From assembly GCA_030849065.1 (NCBI GenBank), contig JASAON010001603.1, forward strand, positions 1 through 64,000: a stretch of DNA of 64,000 nt, in the 5' to 3' direction. Position 1 is the first letter of the stretch; each line of letters opens with the position of its first letter. Source of the stretch: Jaenimonas drosophilae (taxonomy: Eukaryota > Euglenozoa > Kinetoplastea > Trypanosomatida > Trypanosomatidae). Of the stretch, positions 51,190-60,527 are shown in pieces. Made by a program: the position numbers and the translations under genes. The notes below the pieces were generated by a model, which did not search any database, had not been told where the DNA came from, and saw only the letters and a list, made by a program, of their open reading frames with translations.

Positions 51190-52662
51190 ATGCCCCCACC
51201 GCTCCCCAATGAGCTCACCCCCCTGACTCTGCCCGTCTTTCAGGATCACCGGAAAGCGGTCCGGTCGTATACACAGAATGACCTATGCGCCTTCTCCGCA
51301 GTACTTCCGAACGAGAGGGAGCAAGCGAATCTCCCCAGTAGAGGTACCATGCGGGCGCGCAGCTTACCTACTCTATTCCTGGAAGACTTGGAGGGAGAGA
51401 TGATACCCATGTCACCGCTCTTCTGCCGAAAGTTCTACATGACTGCGGGCGGTACCATGACCTCCAGTGCCTTCAACCTTGCCTCGGCTACGCTAGGGGC
51501 TGGTGTCTTGGCCCTGCCGCATGCCATGTACAACAGCGGCCTCTTACTCGGTAGTCTCCTCCTCACCATGATATGTGTTGGAACGATATATAGTGTCTTT
51601 CTTCTTGCCAAGGTGAGTGCCATGACTGGCCTGCATACCTTTGAGGAGCTCTCTATGCATCTTCTGGGACGCATTCCCCAGATGCTGGCGGCACTGATCA
51701 TCTTTATTTTTTGCTGTGGCGCCGCTGTGATGTTTGTTGTCATTATGGGTGACTTCGTATCCCCATTTATCCCCCTATTCCACCTTCAACGCTGGTTCGG
51801 TCGAAAGCGTGCGATGATCTTCTTTTGGTCGCTGATTATGCTTCCCCTCTCCTTGGCCAAGTCGATGCATGCCCTTCGCTACGCGTCGATTGTTGGAGCA
51901 GCCTCAACTCTCCTTCTTGCCTTCGCCATCATTGACCGCTTTGTACGTCAACGAGTGGAAGGCCTCCCTATCAATCATGTGCCACTGGTCCGCATCGATG
52001 GAGACACCATTGGCGCGCTCTCAACTTTCCTCTTCAGCTTTTGCTGTCAGCCCGTCGTCTTCAAGGTCCAGAGCGAGATGCACGACGGTACGGTTCAACG
52101 GATGTCACTCTGTGCCAGCTGCGCAATGGGCTGCTGCACCTTGTTATATCTCATCACGGGCATCTTTGGTGCTATGACATTTGGCAGCGACGCCGCCCCC
52201 AATGTGTTGTTCAACTTTGTGGATCACCTGGACGTCCCCTCCGCCAAGCTGGCCTACGCCGGTATGGCGCTGACGGTGACGATGGTATTCCCCATGACCA
52301 TCTTTCCTACGCGAGACACCGTCGTGCTGGCCATGGGATACCGAGAGGAGTGGAAGCCCGCACCGTGGTGGCTGCCACGCACAGTGGCCGGCCTGCTGGC
52401 GCTCTTCTCCCTCCTCGTGGGCATCTACGTTCCCAATATCAGAGTGTTGTTTGACCTGCTTGGAGGCATGTGTGGCGGAGTGCTTTCTTTCCTGCTGCCG
52501 GCTGCCTTCGCCTTGCGTAGTGGCCATTGGACGAGGGAGGAGGTGGGTCCTCTCCACGTGTTTGGTGCGTGGATCATTTTTGTCTCCGGACTTGTCATGT
52601 GCGCTGTCGGCACATATAACTCAGTGCTCGTGAACCTGCTTGCCGCTCCTCCCGTGACATAG
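51190..52662 (+). CDS. amino acid transporter, AAAP family
   Basis: The 490-residue membrane protein has about 11 hydrophobic segments. The first bears the family signature SSAFNLASATLGAGVLALPHA, typical of trypanosomatid AATs and the SLC32/36/38 relatives. It should be a proton- or sodium-coupled amino acid permease in the plasma membrane or an acidic organelle. Substrate cannot be told. Start choice is open: the ATG at 51190 gives 490 residues, but a strong acceptor (CTGCCCGTCTTTCAG) near 51242 would make the ATG at 51349 (437 residues) the first in the mRNA. Both forms keep all membrane segments. Confidence 0.87.
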   Translation: MPPPLPNELTPLTLPVFQDHRKAVRSYTQNDLCAFSAVLPNEREQANLPSRGTMRARSLPTLFLEDLEGEMIPMSPLFCRKFYMTAGGTMTSSAFNLASATLGAGVLALPHAMYNSGLLLGSLLLTMICVGTIYSVFLLAKVSAMTGLHTFEELSMHLLGRIPQMLAALIIFIFCCGAAVMFVVIMGDFVSPFIPLFHLQRWFGRKRAMIFFWSLIMLPLSLAKSMHALRYASIVGAASTLLLAFAIIDRFVRQRVEGLPINHVPLVRIDGDTIGALSTFLFSFCCQPVVFKVQSEMHDGTVQRMSLCASCAMGCCTLLYLITGIFGAMTFGSDAAPNVLFNFVDHLDVPSAKLAYAGMALTVTMVFPMTIFPTRDTVVLAMGYREEWKPAPWWLPRTVAGLLALFSLLVGIYVPNIRVLFDLLGGMCGGVLSFLLPAAFALRSGHWTREEVGPLHVFGAWIIFVSGLVMCAVGTYNSVLVNLLAAPPVT

Positions 52663-53037
52663 CGGAGAGGAGTGATTGAATGGGTCGTAGACTTGATGCA
52701 GCGTGGCGTGGACGACGTGTCTGCTTCGATGACATGTGGTCTTGTTGAGGATGGAAGGCCAGGCGTCATTCTTGCTGCGCCCCACCCTTCTCACATACTC
52801 AGAATCAAAAGTACATCGATATCGTGACAGCAAACCTATCCCGAATGTTGGGCTTCTCGCTGCCATGACTCACTTCTTCTTCCTTCTCTCACTCCCGTTC
52901 TTTCTCCCCCCCCCGTGTAGGGGTGTCATCCACAGAATTTTTGAAACTACTGCACCCCGCAATCACCCGCTTTTCACACGTGCGGGATTAAGCAGTACCT
53001 TGTGTGTAGTAGCTTCAACCTTATACACATTGGAACC
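52663..53037. other. intergenic region, 375 bp
   Basis: This spacer has a strong pyrimidine tract at about 52870-52917 ending in TAG, the likely acceptor for the next gene. No gene was seen. Confidence 0.5.
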
Positions 53038-53643
53038 ATGTACAGTGATGGTGAACGCAAAACACTGACAGAGATGCAGCGTGAGGCGGAGGCGACAAGA
53101 AGCATGATCGCCGAGGAGGCCCGCCAGCTGGAACGCATTAAGCGTGCTGCCGCAAAGACACAGTTCTCTATTGACCAGCTATTTCGATTCTTTGCACGTG
53201 AAGTGACTGCCGAGGAAGAGAAGAAGATGCTGCTCGACCTCCTTCAGTCGAACCCGGCAGACGTCCACATGGAGTGCGTCCCACTTCTCCCTGTGGCCAC
53301 TGCCATTGCCAATGGCCGCATGACGAATGCGCGCCGCATCTACGCCGCACAGAACCAGTTTATTGATGATAGCTCTCTCATCTTCTTTGTGCATGTACTT
53401 CGCTTTTCCCCACAATCCGCGCAGGTTGACTACGTGGATATCAGTGGCACCAAAGTTACCGTCAAGGGGCTCTACTTCATGCTGGAGATGATGTCTGAAC
53501 GGTCAACCCTCTTCACCTTAGTGGCGCGGCAGCTGTGGATCGACGCACCAAAAGATGCTCCAGCCGAAAGCTATGGGGGTAAGTACCTCACAATGTTGCG
53601 TGCAGCAAAAGACAGCAAGCACTGCACTGTGGTACTGGAGTGA
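53038..53643 (+). CDS. unknown protein, 201 residues
   Basis: The N-terminal third is a charged helix (EMQREAEATRSMIAEEARQL), possibly coiled coil. The rest looks globular (IDQLFRFFAREVTAEEEKKM, VDYVDISGTKVTVKGLYFML, LFTLVARQLWID). No family was recognised. The ATG at 53038 is the first after the acceptor at about 52919. The longer frame begins with GTG. Confidence 0.62.
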   Translation: MYSDGERKTLTEMQREAEATRSMIAEEARQLERIKRAAAKTQFSIDQLFRFFAREVTAEEEKKMLLDLLQSNPADVHMECVPLLPVATAIANGRMTNARRIYAAQNQFIDDSSLIFFVHVLRFSPQSAQVDYVDISGTKVTVKGLYFMLEMMSERSTLFTLVARQLWIDAPKDAPAESYGGKYLTMLRAAKDSKHCTVVLE

Positions 53644-53901
53644 AGATGATATGGTCCTGCACACCTTCTGTGGTTTGCCGCACCGCAGATGGTTCTTCTC
53701 TCAATACGTCGCCGAATAAAGACACCAAGCTTCATCTCCGTTGCGAGAGCGATGTGAGAGTGTCATCCTGGTGTCCCTCTTCCTGACATGACGTTCAATC
53801 TACGTTACGAAAGTTCACCAACATTCTTTTTTAATCATCTTCTCTTCATTTTGGTTGTAGCGCACATACACACTCAGCGATTCCCCTTCGGCTGGTGCAT
53901 C

Positions 53902-55119
53902 ATGACGGTTCTCCTCAACCGCAAATTTGATGAGCTCTGCCGCAGCGGTGTTTGCCCTGCCTCCCTACTCGACGTGCTCTCCCTGTTGGTCTCGCAAGCT
54001 AACGATGCCGCCAACTCAAAGACACATGACCACAGCGCCACCACGCAGAAGCACCACACACCTGCCGACTATGTGATGGACTCTGAGGAGCGAGAGGCGG
54101 AGGCACGACGCCATGCTCTTGTTCGTGCCCAATCCAATTCGATTGAAGAGCTCAGCGATGCTCTCCGATCGGCACATCAGTCGATTGTTGTGGCGGCGGA
54201 GAGGTCAGTGAATCGCTTTGCGGAGGATGTGAAGGCGCTGAGTGATGGTGTGGTGGCCTCAGCTGCAAAAGAGCTGCGCACACTGCGCGAGTCAACGAAA
54301 CAGGACTTGGAGGCGTTTGTGGATCGGGCGTGTCAGGCCACCGTGCACCGCACCGAGGAGGAGATGGATGACGTGCGGGGGAGGTGGCTTGCGGGAACCA
54401 TGCTGGAGGTGGATAGCATAAAGTCCGAGGTTAGCGTGGCAGGGCTGCAGGCTATGCAGGAGGTGAGACAGCTTACCGAGAGCTACGCTGTGTACGTGTC
54501 CAATGCTCACGACTTGGTTGCGAGCGGGTCTATGGTTGACGTGCACCGTGCGCTAGCCTCCAGCGCGTTCGCCGAGCTCAAGGCAGATTCCGTTGCCGTG
54601 GCTGCAGCACCGATGGCGGAGGTGGTGCTGCTGAGCACACGTCTGCAGCAGGTTGAGCGATCCGTTGCTCGTCTTGGTTCTGGCATGTCCGCGGTGGATG
54701 ACGCCCTCGGCGGGGTACTCACCAAGGCAGATGCGGCCATTCTTCACGGCGTGGTCAACGCGCAAAAGCCCGAGGCGGCAGCGGCCGCCCTCCACGGGCA
54801 AACAGCGCTAAAGAAGCGCGGGGGCATTAACGTGTTGCGGCGGTCTTTACAAGGTCGCTATCCACTTGGCTTAGCTTTAGAGGCTGGCCCGGATGGCGCT
54901 GTGGTGACGCACGTTTCGTGGAAGCTCCCAGGCGAGATCACAGTCGGATCTGTCCTAACACACGTTGGTCGGGCATCGGTTCATACTCCCGAGGATGTTC
55001 AGGCGCGGGTTCTGGAGCAGGCGGCTACCAACAGCACAATCAAACTGACGCTGTACGATGCAGAGACGGCTCGTGTACGAACGGCAGAGGTCGATCTTGG
55101 CGCTGAAGAGCAGCTGTAA
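53902..55119 (+). CDS. coiled-coil protein with C-terminal PDZ domain
   Basis: The 405-residue protein starts with a short globular segment (MTVLLNRKFDELCRSGVCPA) and continues with a long Ala/Glu-rich helical region (about 60-300). The C-terminal 85 residues read as a PDZ domain: YPLGLALEAGPDGAVVTHVS, ITVGSVLTHVGRASVHTPED and STIKLTLYDAE. PDZ domains bind C-terminal peptides. Here the carboxylate-binding loop reads PLGLAL. A scaffold role is plausible, partner unknown. The frame is open from an ATG at 53788, but a strong acceptor (TTTTGGTTGTAG) ends at 53860, so 53902 is the first ATG expected in the mRNA. Confidence 0.7.
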   Translation: MTVLLNRKFDELCRSGVCPASLLDVLSLLVSQANDAANSKTHDHSATTQKHHTPADYVMDSEEREAEARRHALVRAQSNSIEELSDALRSAHQSIVVAAERSVNRFAEDVKALSDGVVASAAKELRTLRESTKQDLEAFVDRACQATVHRTEEEMDDVRGRWLAGTMLEVDSIKSEVSVAGLQAMQEVRQLTESYAVYVSNAHDLVASGSMVDVHRALASSAFAELKADSVAVAAAPMAEVVLLSTRLQQVERSVARLGSGMSAVDDALGGVLTKADAAILHGVVNAQKPEAAAAALHGQTALKKRGGINVLRRSLQGRYPLGLALEAGPDGAVVTHVSWKLPGEITVGSVLTHVGRASVHTPEDVQARVLEQAATNSTIKLTLYDAETARVRTAEVDLGAEEQL

Positions 55120-55374
55120 GTTGCTGCAGGTTGGGCTTCCGTGACCCACCTCCGCCTCATGAGCACCTTTTTGTACATTCATACTACATTTTTACTTGCA
55201 TCATTTGATGGGATTGATGGTATACTGACTAACTGACACGGTACTCCCGTTGTGTGGTCAGTTCGTCAGTCATGAGAGAGAGAGTGCGTGTGTGATTGCT
55301 GGCAACATCTCAATAATTGTGTCGCCTCTCCATTATCTTCCGTATTTTTCACAGACGCACATCATCAAGAGAGG

Positions 55375-55770
55375 ATGGAAGACCAAAATACTCCTTCAAT
55401 AAATCTGGAAGAGGGCCTCCGCGGAGCCGCATTGATGAGCGAGCTCCTCAGAACACCAGAGCTCGCTCCCTTGACGACGCATCTCACGCGGAGGCTTATT
55501 GATTATGAGCCTAGCTCCTCCAAGCTGGTGAACCTTCCCATCCCTCGACTGCATCAGATCCACGATGCTGCTCGCCTCAACCGCTACGCTTCTAATTCTA
55601 CTTCCACACCCCCGAGTGGTGAGTATCCAATGCCATGCACAATGTCACAGCTGGCTCAGCCGTCCTTTCTGCGACTCTATGCGTGCCATTGCGGCCACGG
55701 CTCCTCGGACAAGTCGCTTGAGTTGTCAAGGATGCGCTTGATTGAGGCCCTTCTCAGCTATTCTGCGTAA
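55375..55770 (+). CDS. unknown small protein, 131 residues
   Basis: The start is the ATG soon after a TTCCGTATTTTTCACAG acceptor (ending about 55354). The protein has a helical N-terminal part (LEEGLRGAALMSELLRTPEL) and a Ser/Pro-rich middle. No family was recognised. In the next frame (55742-55936) a further 60 codons with gene-like composition follow (AILRNLGDLVEVLLVSNKAG). A recent frameshift or a sequencing error may therefore have cut the real reading frame. Confidence 0.5.
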   Translation: MEDQNTPSINLEEGLRGAALMSELLRTPELAPLTTHLTRRLIDYEPSSSKLVNLPIPRLHQIHDAARLNRYASNSTSTPPSGEYPMPCTMSQLAQPSFLRLYACHCGHGSSDKSLELSRMRLIEALLSYSA

Positions 55771-56085
55771 CCTTGGTGACTTGGTGGAAGTCTTACTGGT
55801 GAGCAACAAGGCGGGGGAGGAGAGTGAGCAAGGACTTCCAATCTACTCCCTTCACACGAATTCACCCTCACACGTACCACTGCTGTCTGCTACATTGAAA
55901 GTCATCCTTCATTGCTACAACACTCTACTGCAGTGAGTCACCCAGCTATGCATGACGAGCCACATTATCACGTTCTCCTCCACCTCTTCTTGTGTTTGTG
56001 AGCAGATTATAGTAGACCTCCACGGCGTACATCACATAAATAAGCCAACGGGAAACGACTTTCGCGCTTCCGCCGGTGGTAGCTC
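55771..56085. other. intergenic region, 315 bp
   Basis: The first 166 bp hold the open +1 frame mentioned for the preceding gene. The rest includes a CTCCTCCACCTCTTCTTG pyrimidine tract ahead of the next start. Confidence 0.4.
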
Positions 56086-58002
56086 ATGTCTATGGCGAAT
56101 ACCGATGCGAGGGCCACCGAGTCCGTCTCCAGCAGCTCTGTTAGCTCTTCTGAGAGTGAATCCAGTGACGATGTGTCATCGAGTTCATCATCGACGGCTT
56201 CTTCATCTCCGTCACGAGGGCCATCCCCACCGGCACCCACCGCCACTTCTACCGAGCAACGCCGCCCTCCAGTGGCATCTGCAGGGAGCACCTCGTGGAG
56301 TGCTAGCGAGTCCAACCGTCGATTGAACCTCAACCCCAATCTTCAGTTTGCTATGGCTGATAACCTTTACATTCCTCTTCCCCCACCCGCAGAGTTGCGG
56401 CGGATGGATCCGCTGCGGCGCATGGCCCTTGATGTGACCATGTATCCGCAGGGGCGGCACCGTATCCTTGACTACTTCCGTGCTGCGGTGGAGATGTTCG
56501 TCGCACAGGTTCGAAGCGAGTTCATGACGCAGCAAAAGGCGGCAGAGAGGGCTAACCGTCCCATGACTCGCTTCATGTGGAGAAACACCGGTGAGCTTGC
56601 CGTGTGCTTTGCCTGCTGCTGTGATACCTTGAAGCTGCTCTACGACAGCACACTCCCTGGACAGAGCAAACCCCTCTGGGAGGCTTTCGTCACACAGTTT
56701 ACAAGTCTCTTGATGACAGAAAGTAGAGTGCCCAAGGAGGTTCTCACCATGCAGACTTACCACACCAAGTACATGGACTGGCAAAAGGGTGGCACTCGCT
56801 ATGGCGGGGAGCAGGGTACCGCCAACGTTCGCTTCCCCTCCGCCCAGGAGCGGCGCGTGAAGATTGAGCGCTATCTCTCCGCGGGAAGTGGCTACCGCCT
56901 TGAGCCTGTGGTGGTGGAGAGCACGCCGGCTCCAGTCGCCATATCGGCCCCGCCACCCCTGCGGCCCATCGTCACGCGGCCCCCGGGCCGCCTTGGCGTA
57001 AAAATCGCTGCGCGCCCCCTCGTTGGCTCCTTTGCCTCCCCCGCCGGCCCCGGGCCTGTTCGACCGCCCACGCGCACCCCGGCCAAGACGACTGGAGGGG
57101 CAGCGGCCCCGGCCTCCTTCGTGGGCCTCAAGTCACCGCCGGAGGTGGGCCACCTTCAGTGGCTGGCGACTCTCGCACACATCAAGGGCAGTGACCCACA
57201 GACGGCACTGGCGCCACACCGCGCTGGAGCAACCGCGGGCCTCGTCCGACTGTGCAACTCATCGCGCATGAGCGATTTGTTGGTGCTGAGTGAGGTAATC
57301 GCCTCCTCCTGCATCAGCATCCAGTCCATGTTCGAGCGACTGGGTGGCGTGGTGGCCCTGCGAGACTGCGCAGGTAAGCTTATTCAAGCCGAGGATGCGA
57401 CCTCGCTCATGCGCCTCATCGATGCGATGGTGCGTATGCGTTCCCCGCAGTGGAGCACTGTCTCACAGCGTGCGTGGATGAAGGACGTGGCCCAGAACTC
57501 AGTCAATGACTTGGAGTGGCTGCGGCGGCTCACCATCATCCCGGACGACCGCCGTGCAGCATGGGGGGTGCTGATTAATGTGATGGAGCACAAGTTTATT
57601 TTTCGTCTCCCCCGTGATGAGGGTAATGGCCGCAAGCGTCCTCGGGTGGAACCCCTCACGGAGGGCGGCATTGGCACGAGTGCATCACTCTCAGACATGG
57701 TTGAACTCCCTGCATGGAAAATACCGCGGGTGTACACCCTCCATGCCGTGCGGCTACCTGGTGAGCTGCGTGCCCCACCATTCTCTTCCTCCATGGAACA
57801 GAGCATGGCTGCTCTCATAGATGCAAAGCGTCGCTATGCTGAGGAACAACAGCCCGCCTGGGAAGCTCGCCTTCAGCAGGCCCTCTCAGATGTTGGTGTC
57901 GTCATTGGCAGCCGTGAGGTGCCGATACCCTTGTGGTATGACCCTTATCAGCTCCTCGGCGTGCAGCCCGCCACTGCGGACAGTGGAGCAGACCGAAACT
58001 GA
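56086..58002 (+). CDS. unknown protein with Ser-rich N-terminus, 638 residues
   Basis: The N-terminus is an almost pure Ser/Glu/Asp and then Pro stretch (about 1-75). Two globular helical regions follow, at about 85-270 (ILDYFRAAVEMFVAQVRSEF, WEAFVTQFTSLLMTESRV) and 355-500 (EVGHLQWLATLAHIKGSD, LVLSEVIASSCISIQSMFER, EWLRRLTIIPDDRRAAWGVL). A Pro/Arg-rich linker at about 280-350 separates them. The second region loosely recalls helical TFIIS-N/LW-type domains, but this was not firm enough to assign. A nuclear or transcription-related role is therefore only a guess. The start is the first of two nearby ATGs. The second, at 56092, is equally good. Confidence 0.62.
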   Translation: MSMANTDARATESVSSSSVSSSESESSDDVSSSSSSTASSSPSRGPSPPAPTATSTEQRRPPVASAGSTSWSASESNRRLNLNPNLQFAMADNLYIPLPPPAELRRMDPLRRMALDVTMYPQGRHRILDYFRAAVEMFVAQVRSEFMTQQKAAERANRPMTRFMWRNTGELAVCFACCCDTLKLLYDSTLPGQSKPLWEAFVTQFTSLLMTESRVPKEVLTMQTYHTKYMDWQKGGTRYGGEQGTANVRFPSAQERRVKIERYLSAGSGYRLEPVVVESTPAPVAISAPPPLRPIVTRPPGRLGVKIAARPLVGSFASPAGPGPVRPPTRTPAKTTGGAAAPASFVGLKSPPEVGHLQWLATLAHIKGSDPQTALAPHRAGATAGLVRLCNSSRMSDLLVLSEVIASSCISIQSMFERLGGVVALRDCAGKLIQAEDATSLMRLIDAMVRMRSPQWSTVSQRAWMKDVAQNSVNDLEWLRRLTIIPDDRRAAWGVLINVMEHKFIFRLPRDEGNGRKRPRVEPLTEGGIGTSASLSDMVELPAWKIPRVYTLHAVRLPGELRAPPFSSSMEQSMAALIDAKRRYAEEQQPAWEARLQQALSDVGVVIGSREVPIPLWYDPYQLLGVQPATADSGADRN

Positions 58003-58201
58003 GATTGCTCTTACTCACCACCGTTCGTATTGGCCGTACCACTCCTGCTGGGTGCCTTTTCTTAGACCTCAAAAGATTTATGACGCTCATTGTTGGAGAT
58101 CATGACCAACACACACGCACAAACCAAATCACCTCTCACTGTCCTTTTCTTTGTTCTTCCATCTCTAGAATTTCACCTAGTAGAAGACGTCTCACCGCTG
58201 C

Positions 58202-58277
58202 GCACTGATTCGAAACAACCATGCTTTCAGTGAACATTCATGATCACAATCACGTTATTGTCATAGTTACAATGAGC
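58202..58277. repeat. 76-bp direct repeat, first copy
   Basis: It is identical to 58484-58559 (offset 282, spacer 206 bp). Each copy holds an ACAAT/ATTGT inverted pair with flanking CATT/AATG that could form an imperfect hairpin. It is not tRNA-like. Confidence 0.93.
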
Positions 58278-58483
58278 GCACGGCCCATCTTCAATAATAC
58301 TTGCCACTAATGGAAATGCTTACCGCGAGGGTTGCCTCCATCCATGGACCGCCTCGTAGATCAACAGCTCCTAGATACTCCCAATCCAACTGCTTTCTAT
58401 GCGTCATGCATCGCTGATGTGTGATGGTGTGGAGCCAAGTGCGGCGCCGTAATTTTTGTGGGCATTCTATATGGCGTAAAGAT

Positions 58484-58559
58484 GCACTGATTCGAAACAA
58501 CCATGCTTTCAGTGAACATTCATGATCACAATCACGTTATTGTCATAGTTACAATGAGC
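58484..58559. repeat. 76-bp direct repeat, second copy
   Basis: It is identical to 58202-58277. It lies about 190 bp before the next start codon, in the likely 3' UTR or intergenic part. Confidence 0.93.
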
Positions 58560-58747
58560 ATTTGTGCGACCGTGGGAGTGCCTAATAATTGGAGAAATAA
58601 CGTACTGGTTGTTTTCACAGTTACACCATGTGGTGCTGTTGTGTATTCTCTTTCTTGACACTATCTGCCAACGCTCTCTCGTGTGGTTTGGTGCTGTAGG
58701 CTGTACTAGAGTAAGTGAAGATTGAAATTTGTATCCAGCTGAGCTCT

Positions 58748-59122
58748 ATGGACGGCGACCTGAGCAATGTGAATCCAGCGCTGTTGGAGCTGACCAAGGA
58801 CCCAACACTATGGCGAGAGCAGCGCCGGAAGGCAATGAAGGCAAAGATTTTTGGAGCCACACCCAATGAAGGAGAGGTTGCCTCGTCGTACCTGCCGCTC
58901 GACGGGACACCAGAGCAGCAGGGTTCCTCTATGCAGACTCCCAGTTATACAGGGAGCCAGGACGACCACGAGGCCTATGTGCTTGCCCAGCTGCAATCAC
59001 GAAAGCGCCAGAGGCTGGTTCCACAGGAACCGCAGTTCGCGCCGACTTCAGATTCTCCCAGCGGGACGGCAGGCGGAGAAAGTCTGAAGGCCAAGCTTCT
59101 CCAAAAGTTTGGCCGCCAATAA
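58748..59122 (+). CDS. unknown small protein, 124 residues
   Basis: The protein is hydrophilic. A short N-terminal helical segment (NPALLELTKDPTLWREQRRK) is followed by a polar linker and a basic patch (QLQSRKRQRL). It ends in a predicted helix (SLKAKLLQKFGRQ). It is possibly nuclear given the basic patch. No family was recognised. The ATG at 58748 is preceded by AG-ending sites. The upstream extension begins with GTG. Confidence 0.55.
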   Translation: MDGDLSNVNPALLELTKDPTLWREQRRKAMKAKIFGATPNEGEVASSYLPLDGTPEQQGSSMQTPSYTGSQDDHEAYVLAQLQSRKRQRLVPQEPQFAPTSDSPSGTAGGESLKAKLLQKFGRQ

Positions 59123-59333
59123 TCGAAACGCACTAATACATGTTTTTCTGTGTTACCAATGACTTGGTGTGCATTGGTTTTACCTGGGATACTACTGATG
59201 CTATTGGACTTGACCGCAAGACTTCTCCTCTGTGTTTTCTCTCTCCGCACATTCGTGGATATAGAAGGTTTTCTGTTTTCTCCCTCGAGCCTACTCACAA
59301 CCACAAACCAACTACTCCCCAACAAACACCACC

Positions 59334-60527
59334 ATGACTCAGATTTTCACAAACAACATGCGCAGCGCTGTTGTCTCCCCGGTGGAGAACCAAGAACAGC
59401 GTGTGTCTCCCAATGGACGCCGCAGCCCGAAGTCTCGTCGCCCTCACAACAGCTACTACGAACGAACGACGACGGTACAACTGATTCATGCATCCACTGC
59501 CCACCTCATGGGTACCAAGCTAAACCGGGTTCAGCACACACAGGGTCGTGCGGAGAACGGCGCGTACCTCTGCGAGAACTTCCTCAAGGGCAACTGCGAC
59601 AACGGATCGAGCTGTGGCTCCGTTCACGTTCCCCAGCAGTACTTGTGGGAGATCATTGTCCCCTCTGTGCAGAGTGACACCTACCTCTACCACCCAGGTT
59701 TCAGCATCCGCTGCTACACTCCTGGCATGGATGCTTTGTGCGATATCCCGAGCAGCTACATCTACGTGACGCGTGGCAGCAAGCATTATGTGGAGCTCTT
59801 CAACGACAACGGCGACAACTTCAAGGAGAAGTGCCGACTGTGCCCTGTGATGCAAGAGAAGGGCTACTGCGAGAAGGGCATGGACTGCGAGAATGTGCAT
59901 TGCTGCACGGCGGACCTATCACCCTTTCCCTGCATCCGCACGCACATTGCTGACGAGGAGACTGTTGCCCTGTACGAGCGTCTGCCTGAGAACGTGAAGG
60001 TGCGCGTGTTTCAGCCCAACAACGGCGATGCGAATCAGGACTTTCCTGGCAGTGATGTGCTGCGTACTGCTGGCGCGACACAGTACGAGAAGGCCTTCCG
60101 TGAGGCTGGTGGTGCGATTCCGAACCTGAAGATGCAACACTGCGCACACTTCAACACCAAGAAGCTGTGCCGCCTGGGTGATGGCTGCCGCTTCCTGCAC
60201 GTGGTGCCTGTCGCGATGGCAACTCCTTTGGACGATACCTCCGCGCGCACGACTCCTATCCCAATTTCCTCTTCACGCTCCACCCCGGTTGGGGCACAAA
60301 ATGTTGCCGCACGTGCATCCGCTGCAGGGAACGCTGTGGCTGAGATGCTCCGTACGATGGGCACGACTCCCCCACCGATTGACCCCACCAACTTGGGCCA
60401 GGGCACACCAAATGAGGTCAACCTGACCTCAACTGCCCCGGCAGCGCGTGCGGCGAAGGCACGGCTGAGCCCTGTTCGCCGCAACAATCCGTACAGTCTC
60501 ACGGGTGCGGACGTGTACTATGATTAA
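59334..60527 (+). CDS. CCCH zinc-finger RNA-binding protein, copy A
   Basis: The 397-residue protein has three CCCH fingers: CENFLKGNCDNGSSCGSVH (Cx7Cx5Cx3H), CPVMQEKGYCEKGMDCENVH and CAHFNTKKLCRLGDGCRFLH (both Cx8Cx5Cx3H). A conserved domain lies between the first two, and the Ser/Thr/Pro-rich tail ends in PVRRNNPYSLTG. CCCH proteins bind mRNA, often in 3' UTRs, and are main gene regulators in kinetoplastids where transcription is polycistronic. The tandem near-identical arrangement recalls the T. brucei pair ZC3H39/ZC3H40, reported to control respiratory-chain mRNAs. That link is from memory and unproven here. Codon use in the core is strongly biased, as for an abundant protein. Confidence 0.82.
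   Translation: MTQIFTNNMRSAVVSPVENQEQRVSPNGRRSPKSRRPHNSYYERTTTVQLIHASTAHLMGTKLNRVQHTQGRAENGAYLCENFLKGNCDNGSSCGSVHVPQQYLWEIIVPSVQSDTYLYHPGFSIRCYTPGMDALCDIPSSYIYVTRGSKHYVELFNDNGDNFKEKCRLCPVMQEKGYCEKGMDCENVHCCTADLSPFPCIRTHIADEETVALYERLPENVKVRVFQPNNGDANQDFPGSDVLRTAGATQYEKAFREAGGAIPNLKMQHCAHFNTKKLCRLGDGCRFLHVVPVAMATPLDDTSARTTPIPISSSRSTPVGAQNVAARASAAGNAVAEMLRTMGTTPPPIDPTNLGQGTPNEVNLTSTAPAARAAKARLSPVRRNNPYSLTGADVYYD
59508..60223 (+). repeat. CCCH core tract, shared with 63254-63969
   Basis: Of 716 bp, 714 match the downstream copy (offset 3746). The two differences (GGC/GGT, and TAC/CAC giving Tyr to His) lie together just before the first finger. Outside the tract almost every codon differs although residues are conserved. 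Confidence 0.95.

Larger units (their letters stand above)
58003..58747. other. intergenic region with a duplicated element, 745 bp
   Basis: This is the probable 3' UTR of the preceding gene. It contains the 76-bp perfect direct repeat listed separately and no gene. Confidence 0.5.
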
